Shown: positions 7,739 to 16,850, counted from the stretch's first letter. The stretch: 64,000 nt of DNA from Pleomorphochaeta sp. (GCA_028532815.1 JAQQAS010000053.1:30242-94241), one strand, 5' to 3'. The notes: generated by a model not told the origin, from the letters alone. Numbers and translations: made by a program.

Positions 7739-9243
7739 TGAATGATAATACTGTATTGAAAATTAAATCAATTAGTAAAGAATTCTCCAAAGTTAAAGTA
7801 TTAAACAATGTCTCATTATCACTAAGAAAAGGCGAATGTTTAGGTTTGATTGGTGAAAATGGGGCAGGTAAATCTACTTTAATTAAAATTATAAATGGTA
7901 TTTATTACCCTTCTGGAGGAAACCTAGAGATAGAGGGAAAAGCTGTTGATATCAAAGACTCTCATACAGCTAAATCTCTTGGAATCTCTATGGTTCCTCA
8001 AGAATTTAATTTAATTCCAACCTTAAATGTTTTTGAAAATATTTTCTTAGGTAACGAGATAAAGTTATCAAATGGTTTGTTAGATAAAATTGAAATGAGA
8101 AAGATTGCTAATAATTTATTGGACCAATTAAAAACAAATATTTCAGTTGAAGAGAAAATATCACAATTAAGCGTAGCTGAAAAACAAATGGTTGAAGTCT
8201 CGAAAGCCTTAATAAATGATTCTAAGATTATTATTTTTGACGAACCGACTACAACATTAACAAGTCATGAAATTGAAGTTCTATTTGAATTAATACGAGG
8301 GTTAAAAGAGGCTGGAGTTTCCCTAGTTTTTGTTTCCCATAAGCTACATGAAGTTAAAGAAATTTGTGAGAGAGTAGCTATTCTTAGAGATGGAAATTTA
8401 ATTTGTGTTAAAAACGTTGAAGATGTTGATGAGCAATATATGGCTCAGCAAATGGTTGGTAGAGAGATTACTAAGATTTTCCCTCAAAAACGTGATTCTC
8501 TTGTTGGAGATAGATCTGTTTTAAGAGTTGAGAAAATGAATTTAACTCGTAAAGTTATTGATGCATCTATACATTTGAAAAAAGGTGAAATTCTTGGTTT
8601 AGCTGGTTTAGTTGGAGCTGGAAGAACCGAATTAGCAGAGTGTATAATGGGTCTTCGTCATAAAAAAAGTGGAGAAATATTTATTAATGAAAAAAAAGTA
8701 GATATTCCAAATCCAAGAGTTGCAATAAATAATTCACTAGCCTATATAAGTGAAGATAGGCAAGGAAGAGGTATTCACTTAATTTTTGATATCCCAACAA
8801 ATACTACTATGATTTCTCTTAAGAAATATGTAAAAAATTGTCTTTTGGATAAGGATTTAATACATAAAAAAAGTAGTGAATATATAGATGTATTTAATAC
8901 AAAAGCTGCATCTTTAAAAAATGCTTTGAAATTTCTAAGTGGTGGAAATCAACAAAAAGTATATTTAGCAAAATGTATGGATACTAACCCTGAAATTTTA
9001 ATTCTTGATGAACCAACAAGAGGGATAGATATCAATGCTAAGAGTGAAATATATCAATTCATTAGCGAGCTTCAAGAAAAAGGAATGTCAATAATTGTTA
9101 TTTCATCTGAATTAGAAGAAATAATTGGATTGTGCAACAGAGTTTATGTTCTAAGAGAAGGTAAAATCTGTGGAGAATTAACAGGTGAAGATATCAATGA
9201 GGAGGAAATCATGTATTACGCTACTGGCGTAAAGGTGATGTAA
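7738..9243 (+). CDS. Sugar ABC importer, fused ATP-binding subunit (RbsA/MglA type)
   Basis: This is a 501-residue protein with two ABC domains, the standard size for RbsA/MglA. The first half has a full Walker A (GENGAGKST), the variant signature LSVAEKQ and Walker B IIFDEPTTTL. The second half has the diverged P-loop GLVGAGRTE and an intact LSGGNQQK with LILDEPTRGID. This asymmetry is normal for carbohydrate uptake transporter-2 ATPases. It would drive the permease and binding protein encoded directly downstream. The start codon overlaps the preceding stop by one base, so it depends partly on coupled translation. Confidence 0.95.
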   Translation: MNDNTVLKIKSISKEFSKVKVLNNVSLSLRKGECLGLIGENGAGKSTLIKIINGIYYPSGGNLEIEGKAVDIKDSHTAKSLGISMVPQEFNLIPTLNVFENIFLGNEIKLSNGLLDKIEMRKIANNLLDQLKTNISVEEKISQLSVAEKQMVEVSKALINDSKIIIFDEPTTTLTSHEIEVLFELIRGLKEAGVSLVFVSHKLHEVKEICERVAILRDGNLICVKNVEDVDEQYMAQQMVGREITKIFPQKRDSLVGDRSVLRVEKMNLTRKVIDASIHLKKGEILGLAGLVGAGRTELAECIMGLRHKKSGEIFINEKKVDIPNPRVAINNSLAYISEDRQGRGIHLIFDIPTNTTMISLKKYVKNCLLDKDLIHKKSSEYIDVFNTKAASLKNALKFLSGGNQQKVYLAKCMDTNPEILILDEPTRGIDINAKSEIYQFISELQEKGMSIIVISSELEEIIGLCNRVYVLREGKICGELTGEDINEEEIMYYATGVKVM

Positions 9244-9247
9244 TAAT

Positions 9248-10231
9248 ATGGGGAAAAAACTATTTAACTTTAAAGATAATGGGAAAAATAAACAGCAATT
9301 CAAATTAAGTGAGCATACAACCTTAATTGGATTTTTATGTTTAGTTGTATTAGCAAGTATTTTAGGATGGCCTGATTTTCTAAGAATGAGAAATATTATT
9401 ACTTTGCTCAGACAAGTATCATACACAGGTATTATTGCACTTGGTATGACTTTAATAATTATTTCTGGAGGATTTGATTTATCAGTTGGTTCGATGACTG
9501 CTTTTGCAGGTGGTGTTGCAATTTTTGCAATGAATAAATTTACTAGTAATATTGCATTAGGCGTTGCAGTTGGAGTTTTAGTTTCTCTATCTTTTGCTAC
9601 TTTATTAGGACTTATAAACGGACTATTAGTTACAAAAGGTAAAATTGCACCATTTATAGCAACTTTAGGAACTATGTCAATTTATAGATCCCTAATTATA
9701 TATTTTGCTAAAGCTGGTAATATCGAATCTTTAAATACTGCTTATGGAAATATTGGCTCTGGTGTTATTTTAGGTTTACCTGTACCTGTTTGGTGTTTCT
9801 TTATTTTAGCAATCTTCTTACAAATATTTTTAGATGATACTAAAACTGGTAAATATATTTGTGCAGTAGGGGCAAATGAACAAGTTGCTAAGTATTCTGC
9901 AATTAATTTAGATAAAATTAAATTAATTCCTTATGTAATCACAGGTTTTACTGTAGGTGTATCAGCTTTGCTTTGGTCTTCAAGATTAAATTGTATTAAC
10001 CCATCTGATTGTTCAGGTTATGAGTTAGATGCTATAGCCGCAGTAGTTATTGGAGGGACTCCAATGAGCGGTGGAATAGGTAGTGTTTTAGGAACAGTCA
10101 TTGGAGCGATTATGCTTGGAATTATCAATAATATGCTTGTATTAGCAGGAGTTTCTTCTTACTTGCAACAAGCTGCAAAAGGATTAGTAATTATTATTGC
10201 TGTATTAGTACAGTATAAGAAAGAAAAATAA
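9248..10231 (+). CDS. Sugar ABC importer, permease subunit (RbsC type)
   Basis: This is a 327-residue inner-membrane protein with eight to ten hydrophobic helices. It carries the family hallmark GMTLIIISGGFDLSVGSM near residue 65, and VVIGGTPMSGGIGSVLGTVIGA with the ATPase-coupling loop near residue 270. It is of normal RbsC length. The gene begins four bases after rbsA ends, with AAGGTG as ribosome site, and is followed by the binding-protein gene. Only one permease gene is present, so the channel would be a homodimer. Confidence 0.95.
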   Translation: MGKKLFNFKDNGKNKQQFKLSEHTTLIGFLCLVVLASILGWPDFLRMRNIITLLRQVSYTGIIALGMTLIIISGGFDLSVGSMTAFAGGVAIFAMNKFTSNIALGVAVGVLVSLSFATLLGLINGLLVTKGKIAPFIATLGTMSIYRSLIIYFAKAGNIESLNTAYGNIGSGVILGLPVPVWCFFILAIFLQIFLDDTKTGKYICAVGANEQVAKYSAINLDKIKLIPYVITGFTVGVSALLWSSRLNCINPSDCSGYELDAIAAVVIGGTPMSGGIGSVLGTVIGAIMLGIINNMLVLAGVSSYLQQAAKGLVIIIAVLVQYKKEK

Positions 10232-10254
10232 AAACAAATAAAGGAGGAGTCAAG

Positions 10255-11271
10255 ATGAAAAAGAATATTATTATCTTGATGATGGTTGTATCATTATTTT
10301 CTAGTGGTATGTTGTTTGCTCAAGGACAAGGGGAATCAGGTGCTGATAAACCTGTAAAAATTGGTATTACAACACCTAGTGCAGACCATGGTTGGACTGG
10401 TGGAATTGTTTGGTGGGTAAATAAGAGAATTGGAGAATATGAACAAAAATATGGTGATAAATTTGAATTTACCTATGTTACTGCAGATTCATCAGCAAAA
10501 CAAGTTGAGGCCGTAGATAACCTATTATCAAAAGGAATTGAATATTTAGTAATACTTCCAGTTGAATCTGCACCATTAACTTCAACTGTAAAAGCTGCGC
10601 ATAATCAAGGGGTAAAATGTATTGTTGTTGACCGTGGTTTAACTGATACTAGTTTTGGTTATATAAACCTTGCAGGTGATAATACAATGTTTGGTGAAGT
10701 TGCTGGAGAATGGGTAGCACAACAAATGATTGAAAAATCAAACGGTGGTAATTTGGTAGTTATGGGTGGAATGCCTGTTGAAATTGATAAAGAAAGAATG
10801 AGTGCATTCTTTAAAGGAATTGATGCTGAACCTTCAATTGTTAATTTAATGGGTAAAGATAAATATGAATTTGCTAACTGGTCAACACAAAAAGGACTAG
10901 AAGTAATGGAAACATTCTTAACTAAATATCCACACATCGATGCAGTATTCTGTCAAGATGATGATGTTTTAACTGGTGTATTAAAAGCATATGAAGAATC
11001 TGGAAGAAATGACATTCATACATTCTTTGGTGGTGCTGGATCAAAAGTTGTAATTAAAAAGATTTTAGATGGTGATCCTTTAGTAAGAGCTACTGTTACA
11101 TACCCAGCTGATATGGCTGCTGTAGGTTTGGATTATGCAGTTGATGTTGCACTTGGAAACAAGAGTGATGACTTCCATGATAAGAATACTTTAACTAATG
11201 TTGTACTTCCTTCTGTATTAATCACAGAAGAAAATGCTGCAGAATATTATCAACCAGACTCAATTTATTAA
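10255..11271 (+). CDS. Sugar ABC importer, periplasmic substrate-binding protein (RbsB type)
   Basis: This is a 338-residue secreted protein. Residues 1-22 form a signal peptide (two lysines, a hydrophobic core and a cut site near LFAQ); there is no lipobox cysteine, so it is probably free in the periplasm. The mature protein has the peripla_BP_4 fold with KIGITTPSADHGWTGGI, GIEYLVILPVES, the hinge VAGEWVAQQM and FCQDDDVLTG near the ligand site. The Gly/Gln/Glu-rich linker after the signal is a style common in spirochaetes. An excellent ribosome site (AAAGGAGGAG) fits the high expression expected of a binding protein. It is the last gene before a strong terminator. Confidence 0.93.
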   Translation: MKKNIIILMMVVSLFSSGMLFAQGQGESGADKPVKIGITTPSADHGWTGGIVWWVNKRIGEYEQKYGDKFEFTYVTADSSAKQVEAVDNLLSKGIEYLVILPVESAPLTSTVKAAHNQGVKCIVVDRGLTDTSFGYINLAGDNTMFGEVAGEWVAQQMIEKSNGGNLVVMGGMPVEIDKERMSAFFKGIDAEPSIVNLMGKDKYEFANWSTQKGLEVMETFLTKYPHIDAVFCQDDDVLTGVLKAYEESGRNDIHTFFGGAGSKVVIKKILDGDPLVRATVTYPADMAAVGLDYAVDVALGNKSDDFHDKNTLTNVVLPSVLITEENAAEYYQPDSIY

Positions 11272-11286
11272 ATTGAATTTATACAA

Positions 11287-11320
11287 AAAAAGGTCAAAGC
11301 ATTTTTGCTTTGGCCTTTTT
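11287..11320. terminator. Bidirectional terminator between the sugar operon and efp
   Basis: AAAAAGGTCAAAGC (11287-11300) pairs with GCTTTGGCCTTTTT (11307-11320) around a 6-base loop with a single G-U pair. The A-run on one side and T-run on the other let it serve both convergent operons. Confidence 0.92.
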
Positions 11321-11338
11321 AGCTTTTAAGTAATGAAA

Positions 11339-11902
11339 TTAACTATTAACTCTTTCTAAATATTCTTTAGTTTCTGTGTTAACTCTAATTTTTTCACCTT
11401 GTTTAATAAAGATAGGGCATTTAACTTTTAAACCAGTTTCTGTAACAACATATTTTGTTGCACCTTGTACTGTATCACCTTTAATTGCTTCTTCAGCTTC
11501 AGCAACTAAGTAAACAACTTTACTTGGGATTTGAATATCTAATAGTTGCTCTTCCCAGAATGTACAACGGTATGTATCACCATCTTTCATTAAAAATTCA
11601 TAGTCGGGGAAGTTAGCCATAGGAACTTCAATTTGATCATAAGTATCTGTTAACATTAAGTGGAAAGATTCACCATCATTATATAGATATTGGCAATCTC
11701 TATCTTCAACTGTAATGTCTTCTGCATTATCTTGGCTCTTCATTGTTTCTGCTAGAATTTGTCCTGTTCCAGGATTCTTTAATTTTAAACGAACGAATGC
11801 TGAACCTTTACCTGGATTAACGAATTCTCTATCGATGCAAACGAAAGGTTGTCCTTTAATAAGTAGTGCTGTGCCTTTATCAATTTGACCTGCTTTTATC
11901 AT
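11339..11902 (-). CDS. efp: Translation elongation factor P
   Basis: This is a 187-residue, three-domain factor that enters the ribosomal E site to relieve stalling at polyproline. The tip loop of domain I reads PGKGSAFVR, with the modification site at Lys32, as in the EF-P subgroup that is beta-lysylated. The C-terminal OB domain ends with FIKQGEKIRVNTETKEYLERV, the expected signature. It lies 38 bases downstream of a gene for the lysylating enzyme EpmA on the same strand, which fits a Lys32-modified EF-P. The ribosome site AGAGGT precedes the ATG at 11902. EpmB, which makes (R)-beta-lysine, is not in this window. Confidence 0.97.
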   Translation of the reverse strand: MIKAGQIDKGTALLIKGQPFVCIDREFVNPGKGSAFVRLKLKNPGTGQILAETMKSQDNAEDITVEDRDCQYLYNDGESFHLMLTDTYDQIEVPMANFPDYEFLMKDGDTYRCTFWEEQLLDIQIPSKVVYLVAEAEEAIKGDTVQGATKYVVTETGLKVKCPIFIKQGEKIRVNTETKEYLERVNS

Positions 11903-11940
11903 GCTTATTTACCTCTGTAAAATGGAATTAAATTTAATAG

Positions 11941-12933
11941 CTATCGTATGATATCAGAAAAGGGAAAAAGAATCACCCCCTCAATATTATCAATATTCAT
12001 TTGACTCATAAGAAGTCTATCCATACCAATTGCTACCCCGCTAGTTTGTGGAAATGAGTTAAAAATTTCATGGTATTCATGATCAATATCTGGAATAACT
12101 CTATTAGTTAAAGACCTTTCACGAATCAAAGTCGAATATTCTTTTTTATAGTATTCTTCAACTTTTTCTTTATCTTTTAGCTCATCGTAACAATTTGCAA
12201 CTTCTAGTCCACCTATGTACATTTCCCACCTTTTTTTAAAAGGTGATGATTTATCATTAGTTGCTAAACAATCTATTTGTTTTGGATAATTATCAAGAAT
12301 TAGGGGTTTGTCTTGTGGAAGATTAGGTTCAACAAAAGTTAGGAAAATTCTATTAAATGTAGATTCCCAGCTTTCGTTTCTTTTTACATTTGATAGCCCT
12401 AATTTGATAGCCTTTTCATATAATAGAGATTGTTTTTGGCATTTTTCTAAATCTACATCGCAATATTGTTTCATAGCATCGTTTACACTCATTTTCCTAA
12501 AAGGTGGTAAGGCCCAACTAGGACAATCTTTTAGATGAGTTTTTCTTATCATTTCACTAGTTAATTCAATTGAATCTTGTTCATCCATGTTTATTGAATA
12601 ATATTCTAGCATAGTAAATTCGATATTATGTTGTTTACCTATTTGTTCACTATTTCTAAAACATTTTGAAAACTGATAAATAGAAGGAAATCCTTCACTT
12701 ATTAGTTGTTTCATAAAGATTTCAGGAGAAGGAATTAAATACAATTCTTTAGAAGGAAGAAATTCTGATGTAAATTGAGTTGAAAAATTCTCAATTGTTG
12801 ATTCAGGAATTAATGTAGGAGATAGGGATGGAGTTTCAACTTCTAAATAATTTTTTTGATTGAAAAAATTTCTTATATTTGAGTATAGGGTGCTTCTATT
12901 TTTTGCAGCTTTTAATTTATCTATATGTTTCAT
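11941..12933 (-). CDS. epmA: EF-P lysylase (EpmA/PoxA/GenX, lysyl-tRNA synthetase paralogue)
   Basis: This is a 330-residue class II synthetase catalytic core without the N-terminal anticodon-binding domain of LysRS, which is the defining feature of EpmA. Motif 2 is visible as FSKCFRNSE...HNIEFTMLEYY, and motif 3 as SGVAIGMDRLLM near the C terminus. The enzyme activates (R)-beta-lysine and transfers it to Lys32 of EF-P. It is the first gene of a two-gene operon with efp. A promoter lies so close (TTGAAA, 17 bp, TAATAT; nine bases before the ATG) that the mRNA would have almost no leader. Confidence 0.93.
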   Translation of the reverse strand: MKHIDKLKAAKNRSTLYSNIRNFFNQKNYLEVETPSLSPTLIPESTIENFSTQFTSEFLPSKELYLIPSPEIFMKQLISEGFPSIYQFSKCFRNSEQIGKQHNIEFTMLEYYSINMDEQDSIELTSEMIRKTHLKDCPSWALPPFRKMSVNDAMKQYCDVDLEKCQKQSLLYEKAIKLGLSNVKRNESWESTFNRIFLTFVEPNLPQDKPLILDNYPKQIDCLATNDKSSPFKKRWEMYIGGLEVANCYDELKDKEKVEEYYKKEYSTLIRERSLTNRVIPDIDHEYHEIFNSFPQTSGVAIGMDRLLMSQMNIDNIEGVILFPFSDIIR

Positions 12934-12942
12934 AACTTCTTG

Positions 12943-12971
12943 ATATTAACTTGTTAGGGATGAGGTTTCAA
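12943..12971 (-). promoter_or_regulatory. Promoter of epmA-efp
   Basis: On the minus strand TTGAAA (12971-12966), a 17-bp spacer and TAATAT (12948-12943) stand nine bases before the epmA ATG. Transcription would start about two bases before the start codon. Confidence 0.65.
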
Positions 12972-12990
12972 GATTAGATTGCAATAAAAA

Positions 12991-13034
12991 TTCCAAAGTA
13001 GTTTAATAAAGAATTATTAAATTCTACTTTGGAA
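12991..13034 (-). terminator. Terminator of the uxaBA operon
   Basis: Perfect 11-bp arms, 12991-13001 and 13024-13034, enclose a second short stem. Five A residues at 12986-12990 give the T-run on the minus strand. The hairpin lies 34 bases past the uxaA stop. Confidence 0.92.
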
Positions 13035-13067
13035 CCTTTTATACTAAAAATGGTATAATTTATAAAA

Positions 13068-14582
13068 TTATAGAGTTACACCATTTTTGAAAATAGCAAT
13101 TTCATTGTAATTGTTAATTTCATTTTTAGTTTGTATTTCACCATTTGCAAGAGATACAATATATGAAATTAATTGATCTCTAACTTTCTCTTTATCTTCA
13201 TTTAAGATAGTAGAAGCATCAAAATCAATCCAATTTTTCTTTGTAGTTGCTAGAGTGTGATTAGTTGCAATTTTAACAGTAGGAACTACAGAGCCAAGAG
13301 GTGTTCCACGACCTGTTGTAAATAGAATTAAATGAACCCCACTTGCACTCATATTAGTTGTAGAAACAATATCATTTCCAGGACCATTTAAAAGTAGTAA
13401 ACCAGATTTATCAATTAGTTGACCATAGTTTAACACCCCTTCAACTGGAGCTTTTCCACCTTTTTGAACACAACCTAAAGATTTATCTTCTAGAGTTGTA
13501 ATTCCACCAGCTTTATTTCCTGGAGAAGGATTTTCATAAACAACTTGGTTATTATCGATATAATATTGTTTAAAGTTATTTATTAAATCAACACAATCGT
13601 TAAACACATCTTTGTTTACACATCTATCCATCAAGATTTGTTCAGCACCAAACATTTCTGGAACTTCAGTTAGAATTACACTAGATTTGTAAGCTGATAA
13701 TTTATCACAAACTAAACCTACTAGTGGGTTTGCACTGATTCCAGAAAGGCCATCTGAGCCACCACATTTCATTCCAATCTTTAGTCTAGAAATACTAACT
13801 TTTTCTCTTTTAGATTTTGAAGCATAATCAATTAATTCTAAAAGAAGTTTCTTAGCATCACCAACTTCATCTTCACTTTCTTGAGCGATTAAGAATTTAA
13901 CTCTATCGCTATTGTATTGACCAAGTTCTTCTTTAAATTTATCAATTGTATTATTTTCACATCCAAGACCTAAGACTAGAACTCCACCTGCATGTGGATG
14001 CTTTACTAAATTAGCTAAAATCTTTTTAGTGTTTTCATGGTCATCTCCCATTTGAGAACAACCATAAGGGTGGGTTAGAGCTAGAACTTTATCAATATTA
14101 GTTCCTTTGATCTTATCTTCACCCCAGATTTCTAAAGAAGTTGCAATTTTGTTTACACAACCAACAGTTGGAACAATCCAAATGTCATTTCTTATTGCAA
14201 TATCATTATTTTCTCTAACATAAGCATTTATGAAAATATCATCAGTTACTTTATTATCATCTTCCCATTGTTTTTTAATCTGATTTGCTTTTTCACTATC
14301 ATAAGAGTATTCAAATTGTTCGCTTAGATTAGTTTTAACATTGTGAATATGAACATGACTAGCTTGTTTGATAAAAGCTTTTGCACTACCAATTGGGTAG
14401 CCATATTTGATAATATTTTCACCTTCATTAATATCCTTTAGGGCAATTTTATGTCCTAAAGGGATATCTTCTAAAAGAGTAAAATTAACATCGCCGAAGC
14501 TAATTAATTCACCTTTTGATAAAGGATATAGAGCAATTAATACATTGTCTTCTTCTCTTATTTGAATATATTTTATTTCCAT
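13068..14582 (-). CDS. uxaA: Altronate dehydratase
   Basis: This is a 504-residue enzyme of normal UxaA length that dehydrates D-altronate to 2-keto-3-deoxygluconate in hexuronate breakdown. It has the N-terminal SAF-like domain (residues 1-95, ending SHVHIHNVKT) and the large C-terminal domain with THPYGCSQMGDDHENT, MKCGGSDGLSGISANP, ENPSPGNKAGGITTLEDKSLGC and TTGRGTPLGS. These hold the cysteines and acidic residues thought to bind iron or manganese. The gene follows uxaB directly on the minus strand with no gap, so the order uxaB-uxaA runs as one operon ended by the hairpin at 12991. Confidence 0.95.
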   Translation of the reverse strand: MEIKYIQIREEDNVLIALYPLSKGELISFGDVNFTLLEDIPLGHKIALKDINEGENIIKYGYPIGSAKAFIKQASHVHIHNVKTNLSEQFEYSYDSEKANQIKKQWEDDNKVTDDIFINAYVRENNDIAIRNDIWIVPTVGCVNKIATSLEIWGEDKIKGTNIDKVLALTHPYGCSQMGDDHENTKKILANLVKHPHAGGVLVLGLGCENNTIDKFKEELGQYNSDRVKFLIAQESEDEVGDAKKLLLELIDYASKSKREKVSISRLKIGMKCGGSDGLSGISANPLVGLVCDKLSAYKSSVILTEVPEMFGAEQILMDRCVNKDVFNDCVDLINNFKQYYIDNNQVVYENPSPGNKAGGITTLEDKSLGCVQKGGKAPVEGVLNYGQLIDKSGLLLLNGPGNDIVSTTNMSASGVHLILFTTGRGTPLGSVVPTVKIATNHTLATTKKNWIDFDASTILNEDKEKVRDQLISYIVSLANGEIQTKNEINNYNEIAIFKNGVTL

Positions 14583-16079
14583 TTAGTTATTCCTATTTAC
14601 AAATTCACTAAGAGCTGTTTTCATACCTTTTTCACAAATAGCATCAAAGTGTTTTACTACACTTTCTTCTAAAGAATCAATTTGTGTTAAGTCTAGGCCC
14701 CACCATTTTGAATTTGACAATACTTTGTTAACAATAATTTTTCTGCTATCTGCATTTGCTTCGTCATTTTCTTTATAAAGAGTTTCGAAGAATTCTAAAA
14801 CAGATTCATCATCCTTAATTAAGTATTCACTATCATTATAGAAGCCTTTCATGCTTCTGTTTTCAATACCACTACCTTTGTAGAAACGAATTAGAGAAGC
14901 AATTGAGAAACTCAAAGCTTGAGGGATTTTTTTATTCTTTTCTACATAAGATAGAAGAGAAGGTAAATCACGAGTTTTGAATTTTGAAGTTGAGTTTAGT
15001 GAAATTGCTAATACTTGGTGATTTAAGAAAGGATTTTTAAATCTAGTTAAAACATCACTTGCATAATCTAAAAGCATTTCTTTGTCGCCATCCATTGATT
15101 CAATAATTTCATCAAAAAGACCTTCTTTGATAAATTTATAAACTGTTTCATCATTTAATGCTTCATCAACAGTTGTAATTCCATAAAGGTGAGCTGCAAG
15201 AACCATAAGGGTGTGAGTACCGTTTAAGATTCTAACTTTTCTTGTTCTATAGAAAGACATATCATCTGTAAATACTACATTTAAACCAGCTTTTTCTAAA
15301 GGTAGAGCTTCTTTTAAAGTATTAACATCTTTGTCAGTTTCAATTACCCATAGGTGGAATAACTCAGCAGTATCTAATAAATTATCTTTATAACCAATCT
15401 TTTCACAGATTTTATCTGCTTCGTTTCTAGGATAACCTGTAACAATTCTATCAACTAAAGAGTTTGTAAAAGTACATTCTTCTTTAACCCAAGAAATAAA
15501 ATCATCTCCTAAATTCCATTCTTTAGCATATTGGAGAATTATAGCTTTTAAGTTATCACCATTTTTATCAATTAATTCACAAGGAATGAAAGTTAAACCG
15601 TGACCTTTTTTATCAAAGGAATTATATCTACTAAATAAAAATTGAGTAACTTTTGCTGGAAAAGATGCGGCTGGAGCATCATCTAATTTACAGTTTTCTA
15701 AGTAAGAAATTCCAGATTCTGTAGTATTAGATACAACAAATTTTAAATCTTCACTTTTACTTAGTTCCATATATTTATCAAATTCATCATAAACATTAAT
15801 ACAACGGCTAACGCTTGTGATTTTTCTATAGTCTTCAACTACTTCATTATCTCTTATTCCACGAGTAATAGTTGTATATAGACCTTTTTGATCGTTTATC
15901 ATCTTACTTAAACCATTAGCTAATGGTTGAACAATAACAACGTTAGAATTAAAGTCGGTTTTTTCATTAGCAACATCTACTTGCCAATCCACAAAAGCTC
16001 TTAAAAAATTACCTTCACCAAATTGAAGAATTGATTCTTTTCTTGAAACAGTTTTTGTTACATCATTAATAGTTTTCAT
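14583..16079 (-). CDS. uxaB: Tagaturonate reductase (altronate oxidoreductase)
   Basis: This is a 498-residue NAD-dependent polyol dehydrogenase of the mannitol dehydrogenase superfamily that reduces D-tagaturonate to D-altronate. The N-terminal Rossmann segment reads ILQFGEGNFLRAFVDWQVD. The C-terminal catalytic helix motif is seen in RKVRILNGTHTLMVLAAHL, with the family Lys/Asn/His cluster. It is the first gene of the uxaBA operon, with ribosome site AGAGGTG, and diverges from gntR and uxaC across a 105-bp region containing two overlapping dyads. Together with uxaC and uxaA it forms the galacturonate branch to KDG; KDG kinase and aldolase are elsewhere. Confidence 0.94.
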   Translation of the reverse strand: MKTINDVTKTVSRKESILQFGEGNFLRAFVDWQVDVANEKTDFNSNVVIVQPLANGLSKMINDQKGLYTTITRGIRDNEVVEDYRKITSVSRCINVYDEFDKYMELSKSEDLKFVVSNTTESGISYLENCKLDDAPAASFPAKVTQFLFSRYNSFDKKGHGLTFIPCELIDKNGDNLKAIILQYAKEWNLGDDFISWVKEECTFTNSLVDRIVTGYPRNEADKICEKIGYKDNLLDTAELFHLWVIETDKDVNTLKEALPLEKAGLNVVFTDDMSFYRTRKVRILNGTHTLMVLAAHLYGITTVDEALNDETVYKFIKEGLFDEIIESMDGDKEMLLDYASDVLTRFKNPFLNHQVLAISLNSTSKFKTRDLPSLLSYVEKNKKIPQALSFSIASLIRFYKGSGIENRSMKGFYNDSEYLIKDDESVLEFFETLYKENDEANADSRKIIVNKVLSNSKWWGLDLTQIDSLEESVVKHFDAICEKGMKTALSEFVNRNN

Positions 16080-16092
16080 AAATCACCTCTTA

Positions 16093-16120
16093 TATACACT
16101 GTTGTATACATCATTGTATA
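16093..16120. promoter_or_regulatory. Overlapping GntR-type operators between uxaB and gntR
   Basis: Two dyads of form TATACA-N4-TGTATA overlap, sharing the central TGTATACA: 16093-16108 and 16105-16120. They begin 14 bases upstream of the uxaB ATG and end before the gntR promoter (-35 at 16126). A minus-strand TTGACA lies at 16140-16135, so a bound repressor would cover the uxaB transcription start. They are the probable sites of the adjacent GntR protein. Confidence 0.75.
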
Positions 16121-16125
16121 TGTTA

Positions 16126-16154
16126 TTGCTTTTTTGTCAAGAATAAACTATAAT
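16126..16154 (+). promoter_or_regulatory. Promoter of gntR-uxaC
   Basis: TTGCTT (16126-16131), 17 bp and TATAAT (16149-16154) precede the gntR ATG by 30 bases. The ribosome site AAGGA follows. Confidence 0.75.
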
Positions 16155-16184
16155 TCTTTTTAAGAAATTGTTAAGGAATAATAC

Positions 16185-16820
16185 ATGGCTAAAAAAAAGC
16201 AAACTTTAAAAGAAGTTGCATATGAATTTATAAAAAATAAAATTGTTAATTGCGAATATCAACCTAATGCATTTATAAATGAAGAAATGATAGCTTCTCA
16301 GTTAAATGTTAGTAGAACCCCTATTAGAGAAGCCTTAATGAGATTAGAGCAAGAGCAACTTGTAAGTATTTTACCTAAAAGAGGTATAGTTGTTTGTTCC
16401 TTAACTCCAGATTTAATTGCATCTATTTTCGAAACCCGTCTTTTACTTGAACCTTACATAATTGAAAATTATGGAATGTATATTGATAGATGCAAATTAG
16501 AAGATTTTAAACGCTTATATGGTGGAGATTATAGAAAAGATAAAGTGGAGTTTGAGATAGATGATGAATTTCATAGTTTAATTTATCATGCAAGCAAAAA
16601 CCCTTATCTAATAAAAACACTTGAAAACACAACTTTTCAAAATCAGAGAATAAGAGTATATTCGGGAATTAAAGTTTTTAGAGTTCCAGATACTTACGAT
16701 GAACATATACAAATCATCAACGCATTACTTGACGAAGATTATAAATTAGCAGCAAAAAGGATGAGAGAACATATTTTAAAGTCTAGAAAAAACTCATTAG
16801 AGATAGTTTTTTCATCTTAA
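16185..16820 (+). CDS. GntR-family (FadR-type) regulator of hexuronate genes
   Basis: This is a 211-residue regulator. Residues 5-75 form the GntR winged helix (LNVSRTPIREALMRLEQEQLVSILPKRGIVV), and the rest is an all-helical FCD effector domain (FETRLLLEPYIIENYG..., DEFHSLIYHASKNPYL, HIQIINALLDEDYKLAAKRMREHI). In this subfamily, UxuR and ExuR sense hexuronates or aldonates. The gene heads a short operon with uxaC and faces uxaBA over the overlapping TATACA/TGTATA dyads. That suggests it represses both directions until galacturonate or tagaturonate accumulates. The ligand is inferred from the neighbours. Confidence 0.9.
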   Translation: MAKKKQTLKEVAYEFIKNKIVNCEYQPNAFINEEMIASQLNVSRTPIREALMRLEQEQLVSILPKRGIVVCSLTPDLIASIFETRLLLEPYIIENYGMYIDRCKLEDFKRLYGGDYRKDKVEFEIDDEFHSLIYHASKNPYLIKTLENTTFQNQRIRVYSGIKVFRVPDTYDEHIQIINALLDEDYKLAAKRMREHILKSRKNSLEIVFSS

Positions 16821-16850
16821 ATATAAAAAATTTAAAGTGGAGAGTAAATT

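Noticed and set aside
10659..10937. 92-codon minus-strand frame inside the sugar-binding protein gene
   Set aside because: It is antisense to a well-supported gene, with no start signal and no family resemblance; similar shadow frames elsewhere were left out.
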